From Variovorax sp. E3 (GTDB lineage Bacteria; Pseudomonadota; Gammaproteobacteria; Burkholderiales; Burkholderiaceae_C): 64,000 bases of DNA. Made by a program: the position numbers and the translations under genes. The stretch lies in NCBI RefSeq assembly GCF_016082275.1, contig NZ_MOWM01000006.1:1-64000 (forward strand), given 5' to 3'. This document shows positions 1 through 8,590 of this stretch, in pieces. The notes beneath the pieces are model-generated. The model was given only the letters and a program-made list of their open reading frames with translations, had not been told where the DNA came from and did not search any database. Every line of letters begins with the position of its first letter. Positions within the stretch are counted from its first letter, which is position 1.

Positions 1-286
1 GTGGGCCGACGGCTTCGAGAAGCTGCAGATCATCCCCTTGATGATCGTCACGCCGCTGACCTTCCTGGGCGGGAGTTTCTATTCGATCCACATGCTGCCG
101 CCGTTCTGGCAGAAGGTGTCGCTGTTCAATCCGGTGGTCTACCTGATCAGCGGGTTCCGCTGGAGCTTCTATGGCATTTCCGACGTCAGCCTGCCGACCA
201 GCATGGGGGTGACGCTGGGGTTTCTGGCGCTGTGCCTGATCACCGTGCGCTGGATCTTCAAGACGGGGTACAGGCTCAAGACCTGA
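1..286 (+). CDS. ABC-2 type transporter permease, C-terminal fragment
   Basis: The gene enters from the left edge; about 94 codons are present, in frame from base 2, ending at TGA 284-286. The translation has the hydrophobic end of an ABC-2 (YadH/NodJ-like) inner-membrane permease: a [13 protein letters not shown] segment, an amphipathic loop with [20 protein letters not shown], and a last membrane helix before a basic tail. Such permeases pair with an ATPase to export polysaccharides, lipids or drugs; the ATPase would lie to the left, outside the window. Substrate cannot be assigned. Confidence 0.8.
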   Translation, partial: WADGFEKLQIIPLMIVTPLTFLGGSFYSIHMLPPFWQKVSLFNPVVYLISGFRWSFYGISDVSLPTSMGVTLGFLALCLITVRWIFKTGYRLKT

Positions 287-349
287 TCGGGTGCTTGCCC
301 GGCGACGCTCTCCCGCCGGGACTATGCTCGGGTGGAAACCTTCCACCTC

Positions 350-697
350 ATGACGATCAAGAAGCTCGTGCTCACGGCAGTTTCGGCTGCGGCATGTATG
401 TCCGCGCATGCCGGAACGGTTTCGCCTCCCGAGGTTCGAAGCATCACTTATCGAGGAGAGTTGCGCGGCCCCCCGCTCGATGCGGCAGGGAACCCGGTCT
501 TCGACGCCACGCAAACGCTGCTCGCCGGACCTGGACCTTGGCCCACGCAGGAAACGTTTTGGATGGAAGCTGTTGTGCTGCGAGAAGCAAAGGAGATTTG
601 CCGCAAGCAAGGCAGATCGATGAAGTTGGTCAGCAGCGATCCATCTGAAACGGTCGTCGGTCCTGTGACCTTTGAGCTTCGATACCAGTGCCTTTGA
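350..697 (+). CDS. small secreted hypothetical protein
   Basis: 115 codons from ATG 350. A GTG at 332 in the same frame would add six residues, but the ATG puts a normal signal peptide first: MTIKK, a hydrophobic run, then AHA before the probable cleavage site. The mature part is about 95 residues with two cysteines (in EICRK and at the penultimate position, QCL) that could form a disulfide in the periplasm. No family recognised. It follows the ABC permease by 63 bases in the same direction and may be read with it. Confidence 0.6.
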   Translation: MTIKKLVLTAVSAAACMSAHAGTVSPPEVRSITYRGELRGPPLDAAGNPVFDATQTLLAGPGPWPTQETFWMEAVVLREAKEICRKQGRSMKLVSSDPSETVVGPVTFELRYQCL

Positions 698-936
698 TCA
701 ATCCTGCCTCTCCTGCTGGCCGTTGCCGAGCTCCGCATCCGCCTGGTCGCCGACGTCACCCTGATTGCGCGCGATGGAAACCATCGGCGGCCATGGCGCA
801 GCCACAGCACTCGGCATGGTGCTGTCGCACCAGCCGGTGCTCTCGGCCGGCAAGGTCGAGCAGATCGATCCGGTCCCGGACCGTCTCCCACCGCCACCCA
901 GTGCCAAGGCGGCCAAATGTCCCGCCAGGCCTGTAT

Positions 937-1209
937 CTAGGACGCCGGCACAAGCCGTACGTCTTGCGCGGGATCCTGATGAAGGATCAGTGCCCAGGTT
1001 AATTCGAAGCCCATGAGTGCTTGATCCGGGACTGGACTTGCTTCGAGGTGAGCCTGAGAAAACTGCCGCTGTTGCACCAGTTCTTGGGCCAGCAGGTCGG
1101 GGTTGGGATGCGTCTTGATGAGCGCTCTCAGCGCCGCCGTCAGCGCCATCTCTGTTCCGAGAGAGTTCGCGGCCGAAGCCTTTTCCGTTGCCTCTTGCGG
1201 TGTGGTCAT
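937..1209 (-). CDS. hypothetical protein, 90 aa
   Basis: An ATG-initiated frame with even, protein-like composition: a charged N-terminus (MTTPQEATEK), an amphipathic helix ALRALIKTHPNPDLLAQELVQQR, then a C-terminal part with FELTWALILHQDP. No signal peptide or membrane segment. The NPDLLAQEL stretch resembles short helical regulatory or scaffold proteins, but I do not recognise the family. It stands alone between two non-coding stretches. Confidence 0.45.
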   Translation of the reverse strand: MTTPQEATEKASAANSLGTEMALTAALRALIKTHPNPDLLAQELVQQRQFSQAHLEASPVPDQALMGFELTWALILHQDPAQDVRLVPAS

Positions 1210-1410
1210 TGCGTCCTTCCCTTGCGGGCTCCGTGTTGAGGACTTATCACTCTACTCTCATGGCCGGCCGCAGCGGTGCATGCGTCCCCCGTCCGCTGCT
1301 GTTGCTTTTGTCTGCCTTGCCATCGGGGCGGTGACTGGAAGAAGAGGCCGAGCAGGGGTCTGCAAGGGGGACCATCTGGCTTTTCAGCAGGGTGCAGACC
1401 ACACACTCAT

Positions 1411-1435
1411 GAAAAAGCCCGCACAAGGCGGGCTT
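1411..1435 (-). terminator. rho-independent terminator
   Basis: Perfect 8-bp stem AAGCCCGC (1415-1422) / GCGGGCTT (1428-1435) with a 5-base loop. Read on the minus strand the stem is followed by a run of five T (complement of 1412-1416). It therefore ends a minus-strand transcript from higher coordinates, and supports the small ORF at 1471-1608. Confidence 0.7.
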
Positions 1436-1470
1436 CAAGAATGTGGTCGTGAACTCTTACGCGGTCCACG

Positions 1471-1608
1471 CTACGGCAAATTCGTTTGCATGAAGTCATT
1501 CTTGTTTTCTTCGTCGTCATGACTTCGACGCGCTGGTATGGGGTTCAGCTTGCCCCGCGGGACAGCGCTCAGAACCATTGAGCGTGCAGGAAGTGTACTC
1601 GACTGCAT
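1471..1608 (-). CDS. possible small protein, 45 aa
   Basis: ATG at 1608, TAG at 1471-1473. The product starts MQSSTLPARSM and ends with an acidic/polar tail DDEENKNDFMQTNLP. The case for a real gene is the rho-independent terminator 36 bases past the stop on the same strand, which nothing else here would use, and the unusual acidic tail. Against it: no good ribosome-binding site before either ATG (1608 or an internal one near 1578). Function unknown. Confidence 0.35.
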   Translation of the reverse strand: MQSSTLPARSMVLSAVPRGKLNPIPARRSHDDEENKNDFMQTNLP

Positions 1609-1818
1609 TTTCGATCACGCGCTACGTTGTTCTGAACTCGCGATCGATCTCGACCGGCGCTTTTCAAGGTCGTCGGCGAAGCGACAGTGCAGCGAAGAAA
1701 CGAAGAAGCCGCTTGAGATGCACGGCTCGACCCCAGTCAAGCTCGAAGCGTCCGCCGGGCCAACGCGCATGCTGCGAATCTGGAATCCAGGGAGGTCGGA
1801 ACGTTGCCCGGGCTTTCG

Positions 1819-2195
1819 CTATTGCGGCGTGAGCGCGTAATTCTGACCTTCCTCTTCCTGCCACTCGATCGCTCCTTTCTTCCCTACATTCAACTGCTGC
1901 AGTCCGCTGGAACCATCCTTGTGGATGACCAGTCGAATCTTTTGACAGTTCGCGAAAAGCGGTTCGGGTGTGATCGCAATCACCTTTTCACCCTGTTCGA
2001 CCTGGGCGGGCTTCTCGCGTGCATAACAGGCGGGTGCCGTGTTTCCACGAATACGGAAGTTGGCCGCTGGGTTCCACTGGCCGGACTGGCCCCTCCCATC
2101 ACGTAGTCCCAGCTTTGCTTTTCCGCCGCAATGGACGCGCTGCTGAAGAGAGCCGTCAACACGAATGCGGCGGAGAGAACTGACGCCTGTTTCAT
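1819..2195 (-). pseudogene. secreted small protein, frameshifted
   Basis: ATG at 2195 opens a clear signal peptide (MKQASVLSAAFVLTALF, then SIAA before EKQSWDYVMGG). The frame then turns to nonsense, but the +1-corrected frame continues sensibly (QSGQWNPAANFRIRGNT, CYAREKPAQVEQGEKVIAI, FANCQKIRLVIHKDG, IEWQEEEGQNYALTPQ) to TAG 1819-1821. One G missing from the G run (CCCC at 2090-2093 on the plus strand) restores a 125-residue protein with two mature cysteines. Family not recognised; probably periplasmic. The break may be a sequencing error (see findings). Confidence 0.65.
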
Positions 2196-2331
2196 GGTGA
2201 GTACGGCTGATTGTTGGTGAGACGGATTGTTGGTCTGGCCCTCTATTTCTCCAAGCGCCAGAAAAAAACCGGCTGTCTGACTTTTCAATAGAGGTTCGTG
2301 CGCGTAGGAAGGACGTCGTGCCCGAACGTCC

Positions 2332-2568
2332 TCAACCGCACAGAGAAAGGACGATGGACGGAATGAGGTGGGCGCCGACGGTCTGGACGATCGTCGACGC
2401 GGGGGCGGCGTGTCCACCGGCCTTGAGCTTCCCGACGTGGAGACGGCCCACTTCCGCCGGCCAGAGCTCCAGCGCCTCCTGTCGTTGAAGCGAGCGACTC
2501 ATGCGTCGTGCTGCGAGCCGCAATCGCTGAACGTCGTCGAACGCGAGTGTGTGAAGGGAGGCGGGCAC
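2332..2568 (-). CDS. hypothetical protein, 78 aa (doubtful)
   Basis: A GTG-initiated frame with a helical, Arg/Leu-rich first half (VQRLRLAARRMSRSLQRQEALELW) and a Gly/Ala-rich end. No ribosome-binding site, homolog or domain can be named, and the region on both sides is non-coding. It could be a chance frame in GC-rich DNA or the remnant of a longer gene. Confidence 0.22.
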   Translation of the reverse strand: MPASLHTLAFDDVQRLRLAARRMSRSLQRQEALELWPAEVGRLHVGKLKAGGHAAPASTIVQTVGAHLIPSIVLSLCG

Positions 2569-2613
2569 GTCAAGAAACTACCGTCTTGAGCATATTGCGA
2601 TCTCTCGTTTCTC

Positions 2614-2644
2614 CGTACTCCAGAAACTATCAACTTTCTGTACG
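2614..2644. other. imperfect inverted repeat downstream of tetR
   Basis: CGTAC-N3-AGAAA, an 8-base spacer, then TTTCT-N0-GTACG. It lies 27 bases beyond the stop of the TetR gene. It could be a weak transcript end or a binding site; there is no T run. Confidence 0.3.
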
Positions 2645-2670
2645 CAGGATCGAGGCATGGTCAGTGAGGC

Positions 2671-3264
2671 TCATGGCCCAGGCGACACACACTTCTGAAT
2701 AGCATCGCCCGCCATGGCGGCGAGCTTCCGTTGTGAGGCGGAAGCCAGCACCGATGAGCCGAGCAGATGCCGCATTGTTGCCAGTCCAATCACATAGGAC
2801 GCGATGAGCGCTGCCCGCAGTTCGGCATCACGACCGCCCATCTTTACGGCCAACGGCGCAACGAACTCCGCATGAAACTGGGCGCTGACCACTTGCGCGG
2901 TCTCCGGACTCGCTGCGGCGAGGATCAACAGCCGCAGCGGGTTGAACCCCGCATCCTCCGGTTCGTCACCGCCCATCACGCCTTTCACCAGGAAAGCGCC
3001 CAAGGTGTCCAGAGATTCGGGAAGATGTTCATCGACATGAAACGCACCCTGCACCACTTCGGCAAATAGCTTCTCCTTGTTGCCGAAATAGCGGTTGACC
3101 AACGCCGCATCGACACCGGCAGCACTGCTGATTTCACGCACTCCGACGTTTTCATAGCTGCGCCGCGAGAAGCAATCCCTCGCTGCCGCAAGGATGCGAG
3201 AGCGCGTGTTGGTTGCGTTGCGTGTAAGGGGCGTCTCTGTCTCTTTGACTGCTTGCTTCGGCAT
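2671..3264 (-). CDS. TetR/AcrR-family repressor
   Basis: 197 residues, normal for the family. The N-terminal TetR domain (about residues 20-67) shows RILAAARDCFSRRSYENVGVREI, a helix-turn-helix ending DAALVNRYFGNKEKLFAEV, with the recognition-helix Tyr-Phe and NKE motif. The C-terminal ligand/dimer domain is variable. The gene diverges from the MFS transporter at 3367; the 102-bp spacer carries two near-identical 18-bp repeats, so it very likely represses the 3367-6605 transcript and itself, with release by a toxic compound. Ligand unknown. Confidence 0.88.
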   Translation of the reverse strand: MPKQAVKETETPLTRNATNTRSRILAAARDCFSRRSYENVGVREISSAAGVDAALVNRYFGNKEKLFAEVVQGAFHVDEHLPESLDTLGAFLVKGVMGGDEPEDAGFNPLRLLILAAASPETAQVVSAQFHAEFVAPLAVKMGGRDAELRAALIASYVIGLATMRHLLGSSVLASASQRKLAAMAGDAIQKCVSPGP

Positions 3265-3297
3265 TTCATGTTCTCCGTTCTTGCGGCTTTGGCATTA

Positions 3298-3315
3298 TGT
3301 CATCGTCTGTTGACA
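3298..3315. promoter_or_regulatory. candidate TetR operator 1
   Basis: TGTCATCGTCTGTTGACA: ends TGTCA/TGACA are inverted repeats. A copy with two changes lies at 3342-3359, 44 bases on (about four helical turns). Both sit between the divergent tetR and MFS genes. Confidence 0.6.
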
Positions 3316-3341
3316 TCGTGATTTGTTGCGCGCATACTTCT

Positions 3342-3359
3342 TGTCATCGACTGTTGACT
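3342..3359. promoter_or_regulatory. candidate TetR operator 2
   Basis: TGTCATCGACTGTTGACT, 16 of 18 bases identical to the site at 3298-3315 and ending 7 bases before the MFS start codon at 3367, so bound repressor would block transcription or translation start. Confidence 0.6.
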
Positions 3360-3366
3360 TAACGCC

Positions 3367-4826
3367 ATGTCCGCTCCTGCAACCACCGAATCGCCCCTGC
3401 AGACACCTTCGGGTACCGCCATCCGGTCGCTCCTTTTGCCTTTGATGATGGTTCTCTTCATCTCGACGCTCGATCAGACGATCGTCGCCACAGCGCTCGG
3501 CCGCATCGGGTCGGTGCTCGGCGACGCCATCAACGCACCGTGGATCGCCACGTCTTACTTGCTGACGAGCGCCGTTACGACACTGATCTTCGGAAAGCTC
3601 GGCGACATGATCGGGCGCAAGGTCGTGTTGCAGTGGTCCATCGCCGTCTTCGTGATCGGCTCGGCGCTTTGCGCGTCTCGCCCTCCATGGTCTGGTTGAT
3701 CGCCGCGCGGGCGCTGCAAGGTGTCGGGGGCGGTGGCCTCAATTCGCTGGTGATGGCGATCGTCGGTGACGTGGTTGCTCCTCGCGACCGGGCTCGCCAT
3801 CAGGCGACGCTGGGGATCGTCCCGGCGATCGCGATCGTGATCGGACCTGTGCTTGGCGGCCTCATCGTCGACCACTGGAATTGGACGTGGATTTTCCTGA
3901 TCAACGTTCCGCTTGGCGGCTTGGCGCTGTGGATGATCTCGTCACGCTTGCACTTGAGCGCGCCCAGTTCGCCTCATCGGTTGGACATCGCAGGCGCGTT
4001 GCTGGCAGTCGTGTTCACAACCTGCGCATTGCTGATCACGTCGCTCGCCGGACAGGCATTTGCCTGGACCTCCTGGCCGATCATCGGCCTTGCAGTGACC
4101 ACGTTCGTTGCCTTGCCGGCATACCTTCTGGTCGAGCATCGCGCGGTAGAACCGATCACGCCACTTTCGTTGTTCTCGAACAGCATCTTCGTGATCTCCG
4201 CATTGCTGTTCTTTCTGGCGACTGCGGCGCTTTTCGTGGGCTTGCTGTTCGTGCCGCTGATGCTTCAAACGATCTTCGGACATTCGGCATTCGTCGCCGG
4301 CGCCAGCATCGTTCCGCTGTTGCTCGGGCTGATCGCTGCAAGCATGGTGAGTGGTACGTTGATCTCCAAGGGGGCGCGGTACAAGGCTTTTCCGATCTTC
4401 GGTGCATTGCTCTGCGGAGCGGGGCTCGGCGTGCTCGGATTCACCACGCTCGACACATCGCTGTGGACCGTCGTTGCTGCGCTGATCGGCCTCGGCAGCG
4501 GGCTGGGGCTTTTCATCCAGGTCGCCGTGCTCGCAGGCCAGAACGCGGTCGCGCATCGAAACCTCGGCGTTGCAACGGGCACGCTCAACTTCTTCAAGAC
4601 GATGGGTGGTGCCTCAGGCGCTGCCGTACTTGGCGCGATCCTGGCAGCGGGACTGGCGGGAGCAAGTGCGCCCGTGCAGGCACTCGCTGCGTTTCGCCAT
4701 GTCTTCCTGGACACCGCTGCACTGATGGGCGTGGCTTTGCTGCTGGCTGTGTTGCTTCGAGAGAAGCCTCTGTCGGCGGAGGTGGTCGCGATTGCCGAGG
4801 GCCGCGTCGATGTTCCCGAGTATTGA
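3367..4826 (+). pseudogene. MFS drug-export protein (DHA2/EmrB-like), frameshifted
   Basis: ATG 3367 opens the frame with the first helices of a 14-TM exporter (LISTLDQTIVATAL, APWIATSYLLTSAVTTLIFGKLGDMIGRK). The frame breaks near 3675 and continues one register over from SPSMVWLIAARALQGVGGG, through the motif C region GPVLGG, to TGA 4824-4826. With one base restored at 3672-3678 the protein has about 486 residues, normal for the family. It would pump a hydrophobic toxicant across the inner membrane by proton antiport. It is the first gene of the TetR-controlled unit, followed after 29 bases by an SDR. Either an inactivated gene or a base-call error. Confidence 0.8.
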
Positions 4827-4855
4827 ACCAACCATTGATCACCAAGGAGTCAGAA

Positions 4856-5604
4856 ATGACTGATCGAAAACTCGACGGCAAGGTGGCCGTCATTACCGGC
4901 GGCAGCAGCGGCATCGGGTTGGCGACTGCTCGACTCTTCATCGCACACGGCGCCCACGTCGTCATCGCGGGGCGCAATGAGGCGGCGCTTCAATCCGCAA
5001 AGCGAGACCTGGGCGGCAATGTGTTCACGGTGCGCGCAGACGTCAGTCGTCCCGCCGAGCTCAAATTGCTGATGCGAACTGCGCACGATGCGCTGGGTCC
5101 GATCGACGTGCTCTTTGCAAACGCGGGAATTTCGGAGTGCCCCGACATCTTCGACACAGGGGAATCTTTTTTGACGAGTTGATGAGCATCAACGTGAAGG
5201 GTGTCTTCTATGCCTTCACCGAGGCCTTCGAACTGATGTCCGATGGCGCGGCCGCCGTCTTCACCAGCTCCGTCGTACAACAGCGCGGCCGGCCGGGAGA
5301 CGTGCTGTATGCAGCCTCGAAAGCGGCAGTGCGCAGCCTTGCCCGAACCCTCGCCGCCGACGAACGCGTGTTGGCCAGGCATGTTCGTGTCAATGTGGTC
5401 AGCCCCGGTGCCATCGAGACGCCGCTCACCGCCACAGCGACTGCGGACGCCGACGTTCGCGCCTGGGTCGAGGGTCAGGTGCCGATGGGGCGCTGGGGGC
5501 GGGCCGAAGAGGTCGCCAAGGCCGTTCTGTTTCTCGCTTCCGCCGACGCCAGTTACCTGACCGGTGGAGAGATTGCCGTCGACGGCGGACTGGGGCAAAT
5601 ATGA
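4856..5604 (+). pseudogene. short-chain dehydrogenase/reductase, frameshifted
   Basis: ATG 4856 is preceded by AAGGAG. The Rossmann start is intact (VAVITGGSSGIGLATARLF, then NAG), and the second part carries the catalytic pair SS...YAASK and the C-terminal GGEIAVDGG. The two halves are in different registers: a run of six T at about 5168-5173 needs a seventh to read ESFFDELMSINVKG. Repaired length is 249 residues, typical of classical SDRs. NAD(P)H-dependent oxidoreductase of unknown substrate. Its stop overlaps the start of the esterase at 5601 (ATGA), so the two are translationally coupled. Confidence 0.8.
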
Positions 5605-6605
5605 GGCTCACCGCGCAATGGACTGCGAGAGCTCTGCAACTTGCCTTTCGCTTGTTCCCGTCAACCCCTCGGCAGTTGACGTTTCAAGGCGCAGCGATCG
5701 AGCCGACGCCGATGCTCGCCTCCACGCGCCACGGAGAGGTTCGCTGTGATGTCTATCGGTCGGATCGCGTGGGCGACGGCGGTACCCGACCGCCCGTCTA
5801 TTTGAACTTTCATGGCGGCGCGTTCATCGTTCGGGAGCCGCAACAAGATGCGCATGCTTGTCGCTTCATCGCCGCAACGACGGGTGCCGTCGTCGTCAAC
5901 GTCGACTACGACACCGCGCCGAAGGTTCAATACCCCGTTGCTGAAGAGCAGGCGATGGACGTCTTCAACTGGATTGGACAGCACGGGGATGAGCTCGGCT
6001 GGAACTCCGACGAGGTCGTCGTCGGAGGATTCAGCGCAGGAGCCAAGTTGGCGATCAACGTGTGCCAGCAAGCGCGAGACACTGGGACGCGGATGCCTCT
6101 GGGCGTCGTGGCGTGCTACCCCGCACTGAACATGACGTTGCCCGTGGCGGCTCGTTCGGAATCCGCCTTGAAGGCGCGCGCACCAGGCCAACCCAAGCCT
6201 GCTGTGGCGCCATGGCTGATCAGGCTGATGTACGACACCTACTTCGTCAATGTGAAGCGGCGCGCCGAAGCGCTCGCATCACCGGAACTCGACACCGATC
6301 TCGCGAGCTTTCCCGCGACCTTGATCGTGACGGGCGCTCTCGATTCTGTGAGCGCCGAAGCTGAACGTTTTGCGGCCTCGCTCGCGGCGCATGGTGTCGA
6401 TGTGCGGCACAGACAGTTCCCCAACAGCGACCACGGCATGACGCACAACATGCCTGCCGACGTCGCAAGGGAAGCGCTCGAATTGATCGCGGAACACGTC
6501 TCCCAGGCATTTGCCACGACACCTTCCTCACCGTCGTTCGCCCATCGGAAAGCAATTCAATCATGCTCGACCGTCGCACCTTTTCCACTGCGTTCGTCGT
6601 GCTGA
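5601..6605 (+). CDS. alpha/beta hydrolase (HSL-type carboxylesterase)
   Basis: 334 residues. The hormone-sensitive-lipase signature is present: HGGAF near residue 73 (oxyanion hole) and the nucleophile elbow GFSAG near residue 143. Acid and base are likely the Asp of GALDSVSAE and the His of NSDHGMTH. No signal peptide, so cytoplasmic. It starts inside the SDR stop codon, and its last 43 bases overlap the next hydrolase start at 6563. Probably hydrolyses a small ester; the TetR operon context suggests detoxification. Confidence 0.85.
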   Translation: MRLTAQWTARALQLAFRLFPSTPRQLTFQGAAIEPTPMLASTRHGEVRCDVYRSDRVGDGGTRPPVYLNFHGGAFIVREPQQDAHACRFIAATTGAVVVNVDYDTAPKVQYPVAEEQAMDVFNWIGQHGDELGWNSDEVVVGGFSAGAKLAINVCQQARDTGTRMPLGVVACYPALNMTLPVAARSESALKARAPGQPKPAVAPWLIRLMYDTYFVNVKRRAEALASPELDTDLASFPATLIVTGALDSVSAEAERFAASLAAHGVDVRHRQFPNSDHGMTHNMPADVAREALELIAEHVSQAFATTPSSPSFAHRKAIQSCSTVAPFPLRSSC

Positions 6606-7167
6606 TTGCAGCCGTTTCAATCTCGGCGACAGCTCAAACTCAGGTACAGACACAAGCGCCAACGCCTGTGCGAAACGTGGTCCTCGTTCATGGTCTGTTC
6701 GCCGAGGGTTCGAGCTGGGGCAAGGTCACACCCCTGCTGCAAAGGCCGGCTTGAACGTCGCCGCGGTTCAGAACCCGCTCACGTCCTTCGTTGACGACGT
6801 TGATGCGACGCGCCGCGCGATCGCGCTGCAGGATCGACCGACCTTGCTGGTCGCAGACTCTTGCGGCGGCATGGTCATCACGGAGGCCGGCACCGACCCG
6901 AAGGTGAAAAGCCTCGTGTACATCGCGGCACGTGCACCCGATGCCGGCGAAGAGCCGGTCATTTCCACGCTCGAAAAGATCGCCCAGTCCGGCCAGATCA
7001 GCTTCGGCATCCGCGACCGCTCGCCGCCGTCCGGGTGCACGAACGGGGAGGGCGCGGTCGGCCATGTGATCGACGCGTGCATGCACGTGGTGGCGGCGGT
7101 GAGGCGCGAGCTGGGCCGGACCGACCTGCGCGTGGCAATGCGGCCTGCGCTGTCGGGCAGCCGTTGA
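6563..7167 (+). pseudogene. alpha/beta hydrolase fused to a binding-protein scrap, frameshifted
   Basis: ATG 6563 gives a signal peptide (MLDRRTFSTAFVVLIAAVS) and the hydrolase start NVVLVHGLFAEGSSW. One missing A near 6741 (LLQ[K]AGLNV) shifts the frame; the corrected frame continues FVDDVDATRRAIALQ, ADSCGGMVITEA and YIAARAPDAGE. At about 6950 the hydrolase ends, and the same frame runs into a piece resembling the N-terminus of a GltI-type amino-acid-binding protein: STLEKIAQSGQISFGIRDRS, then DACMHVVAAVRREL, to TGA 7165-7167. The nucleophile is DSCGG rather than GxSxG. A truncated chimera, not a working enzyme. Confidence 0.6.
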
Positions 7168-7243
7168 TCCAGGCGGCCGAAGCAGACGAACTGCGCAACA
7201 TCGGCGCAGGAAGGGCAGAGCGAGGAAATGGCTGCCACAGCAC

Positions 7244-8512
7244 CTAGCGCAATCCTCCGAATTCGAGAATGCAGAGCCCCCCGTTGTAATCCGTCGAGTA
7301 AACCAGCCCACCAGCGTCCACGAACACGTCACACGACTGGATCACCTTCGGCCGGTTGGGCCGACGGTCCATCAGCCGATCCGGTTGCGGCGGAACGAAC
7401 GCGCCGACTTCGTTCGGCCGGAAAGGGTCTCGAATATCGAAAACGCGCACACCGGCGTTCTGGTACGTCGTGAAGATCAGGTCCGAACTCACGAAGCTGC
7501 CGGGCCGGTTCTCGTGAAGGTTGTGGGGACCAAAATGCCCAGCCTTGCGCTTGAAGTCCGATTCCGAAGGGCTAGGGAAAGTGGAGATGCTCACGGGGTT
7601 CGACGGCTCGCGCACGTCGAACATCCAGATAGGCTTCTCGCCGTCTTCCTGGTGATCGAGCACGGCTTCGTCCAATACCACGAGCAGGTCGCGATCCGGC
7701 AAGGGGAGGCAGTTGTGCGTGCCACCGCCGAAGGGCGGTGACCAGTTGCGGTGCGCGAGCAAGCGCGGCTGCGCGCGGTCTGCCACGTCGAGCACCACCA
7801 GGCCCGCGTCGCGCCAGGCGCAGTACGCAATGTCGCCATGCACGATCGGGTGATGCAGGCCATTGCGCCGGGATGCGTCCCACGGCGGTGTTTCGCCAGC
7901 GGCCACGTTCATGCCGGGCAGCCAGAACCGGCCGGCCTCGCGCGGGTGTGTCGGATCCGACATGTCGATGGTGATGAACACGTAGTCGGAGAAGCCGTCG
8001 ATCAATGCCGATGCATAGGCCCAGCGGCCGCCCACGTACCAGACCCTGTGTACGCCCCCGCCTTCGATCGGCATGAAACCGATCTCTCGCGGGCTGTCGC
8101 CCTTCGAGATGTCGTAGACGGCGAGGCCGGCGCGCCAGTTCCTGGTGTTGCTCGCCGCGGCCTGTGCGGTGCCCACCTTGCGCCCGAGTGCGCCTTGGTA
8201 GTACTCGCGCTCGTCCTGGAACTCGGTGGCCGCGAACATGTCCTTGGCGTTGATCACCAGCAGCAAGTCATCATGCGTCTGCAGGTGGATGTTCCAGGTG
8301 TTGGGTGGCGCGGGCACATAGGCGACCGCGGCGGGGCGGGCCGGATCGCGGACATCGACCACGCTGAACCCCTTCGAGAACATGTGCCCGATGTACGCGT
8401 ATCCGCGGTCGACCATCAATTGCACGCCGTCAGCGCGCCCCCCTTGGTCGCTGTGTCCGATGAGCCGCATGTTGCGCGCGAAGTCGGGTGTCATGGCTGG
8501 TGTCTGTGTCAT
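7244..8512 (-). CDS. LVIVD-repeat beta-propeller protein
   Basis: 422 residues without signal peptide. Repeated blades of the form GFSVVDVRDPARP, LAVYDISKGDSP, LVVLDVADRAQP, IWMFDVREPSNP and VRVFDIRDPFRP are the LVIVD pattern of a propeller, with His-rich loops (HNLHENRPG). Exact role of this family is not established; it often sits beside sugar or aromatic uptake genes. Here it is the last gene of the ABC-importer operon, 78 bases after the binding protein, so it may handle the imported compound or its product. Confidence 0.72.
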   Translation of the reverse strand: MTQTPAMTPDFARNMRLIGHSDQGGRADGVQLMVDRGYAYIGHMFSKGFSVVDVRDPARPAAVAYVPAPPNTWNIHLQTHDDLLLVINAKDMFAATEFQDEREYYQGALGRKVGTAQAAASNTRNWRAGLAVYDISKGDSPREIGFMPIEGGGVHRVWYVGGRWAYASALIDGFSDYVFITIDMSDPTHPREAGRFWLPGMNVAAGETPPWDASRRNGLHHPIVHGDIAYCAWRDAGLVVLDVADRAQPRLLAHRNWSPPFGGGTHNCLPLPDRDLLVVLDEAVLDHQEDGEKPIWMFDVREPSNPVSISTFPSPSESDFKRKAGHFGPHNLHENRPGSFVSSDLIFTTYQNAGVRVFDIRDPFRPNEVGAFVPPQPDRLMDRRPNRPKVIQSCDVFVDAGGLVYSTDYNGGLCILEFGGLR

Positions 8513-8590
8513 CTGCGAGTTTTGATGGGAGGTGTTTGCTGCATGTCTCGGGAATGAACTGGATTCCCGACGACCTTCGCGTGAAGACGC

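Noticed and set aside
698-936. Overlapping short frames on both strands
   Set aside because: No start signal, motif or consistent composition; nothing supportable in this stretch.
3367-4826. Programmed frameshifting to make the MFS transporter
   Set aside because: No slippery heptamer or downstream structure at the break, and the same one-base-missing pattern occurs in eleven unrelated genes.
3881-4855. Plus-strand frame reading into the SDR start
   Set aside because: Overlaps the MFS gene in the wrong register; only its last part, from ATG 4856, is a real gene.
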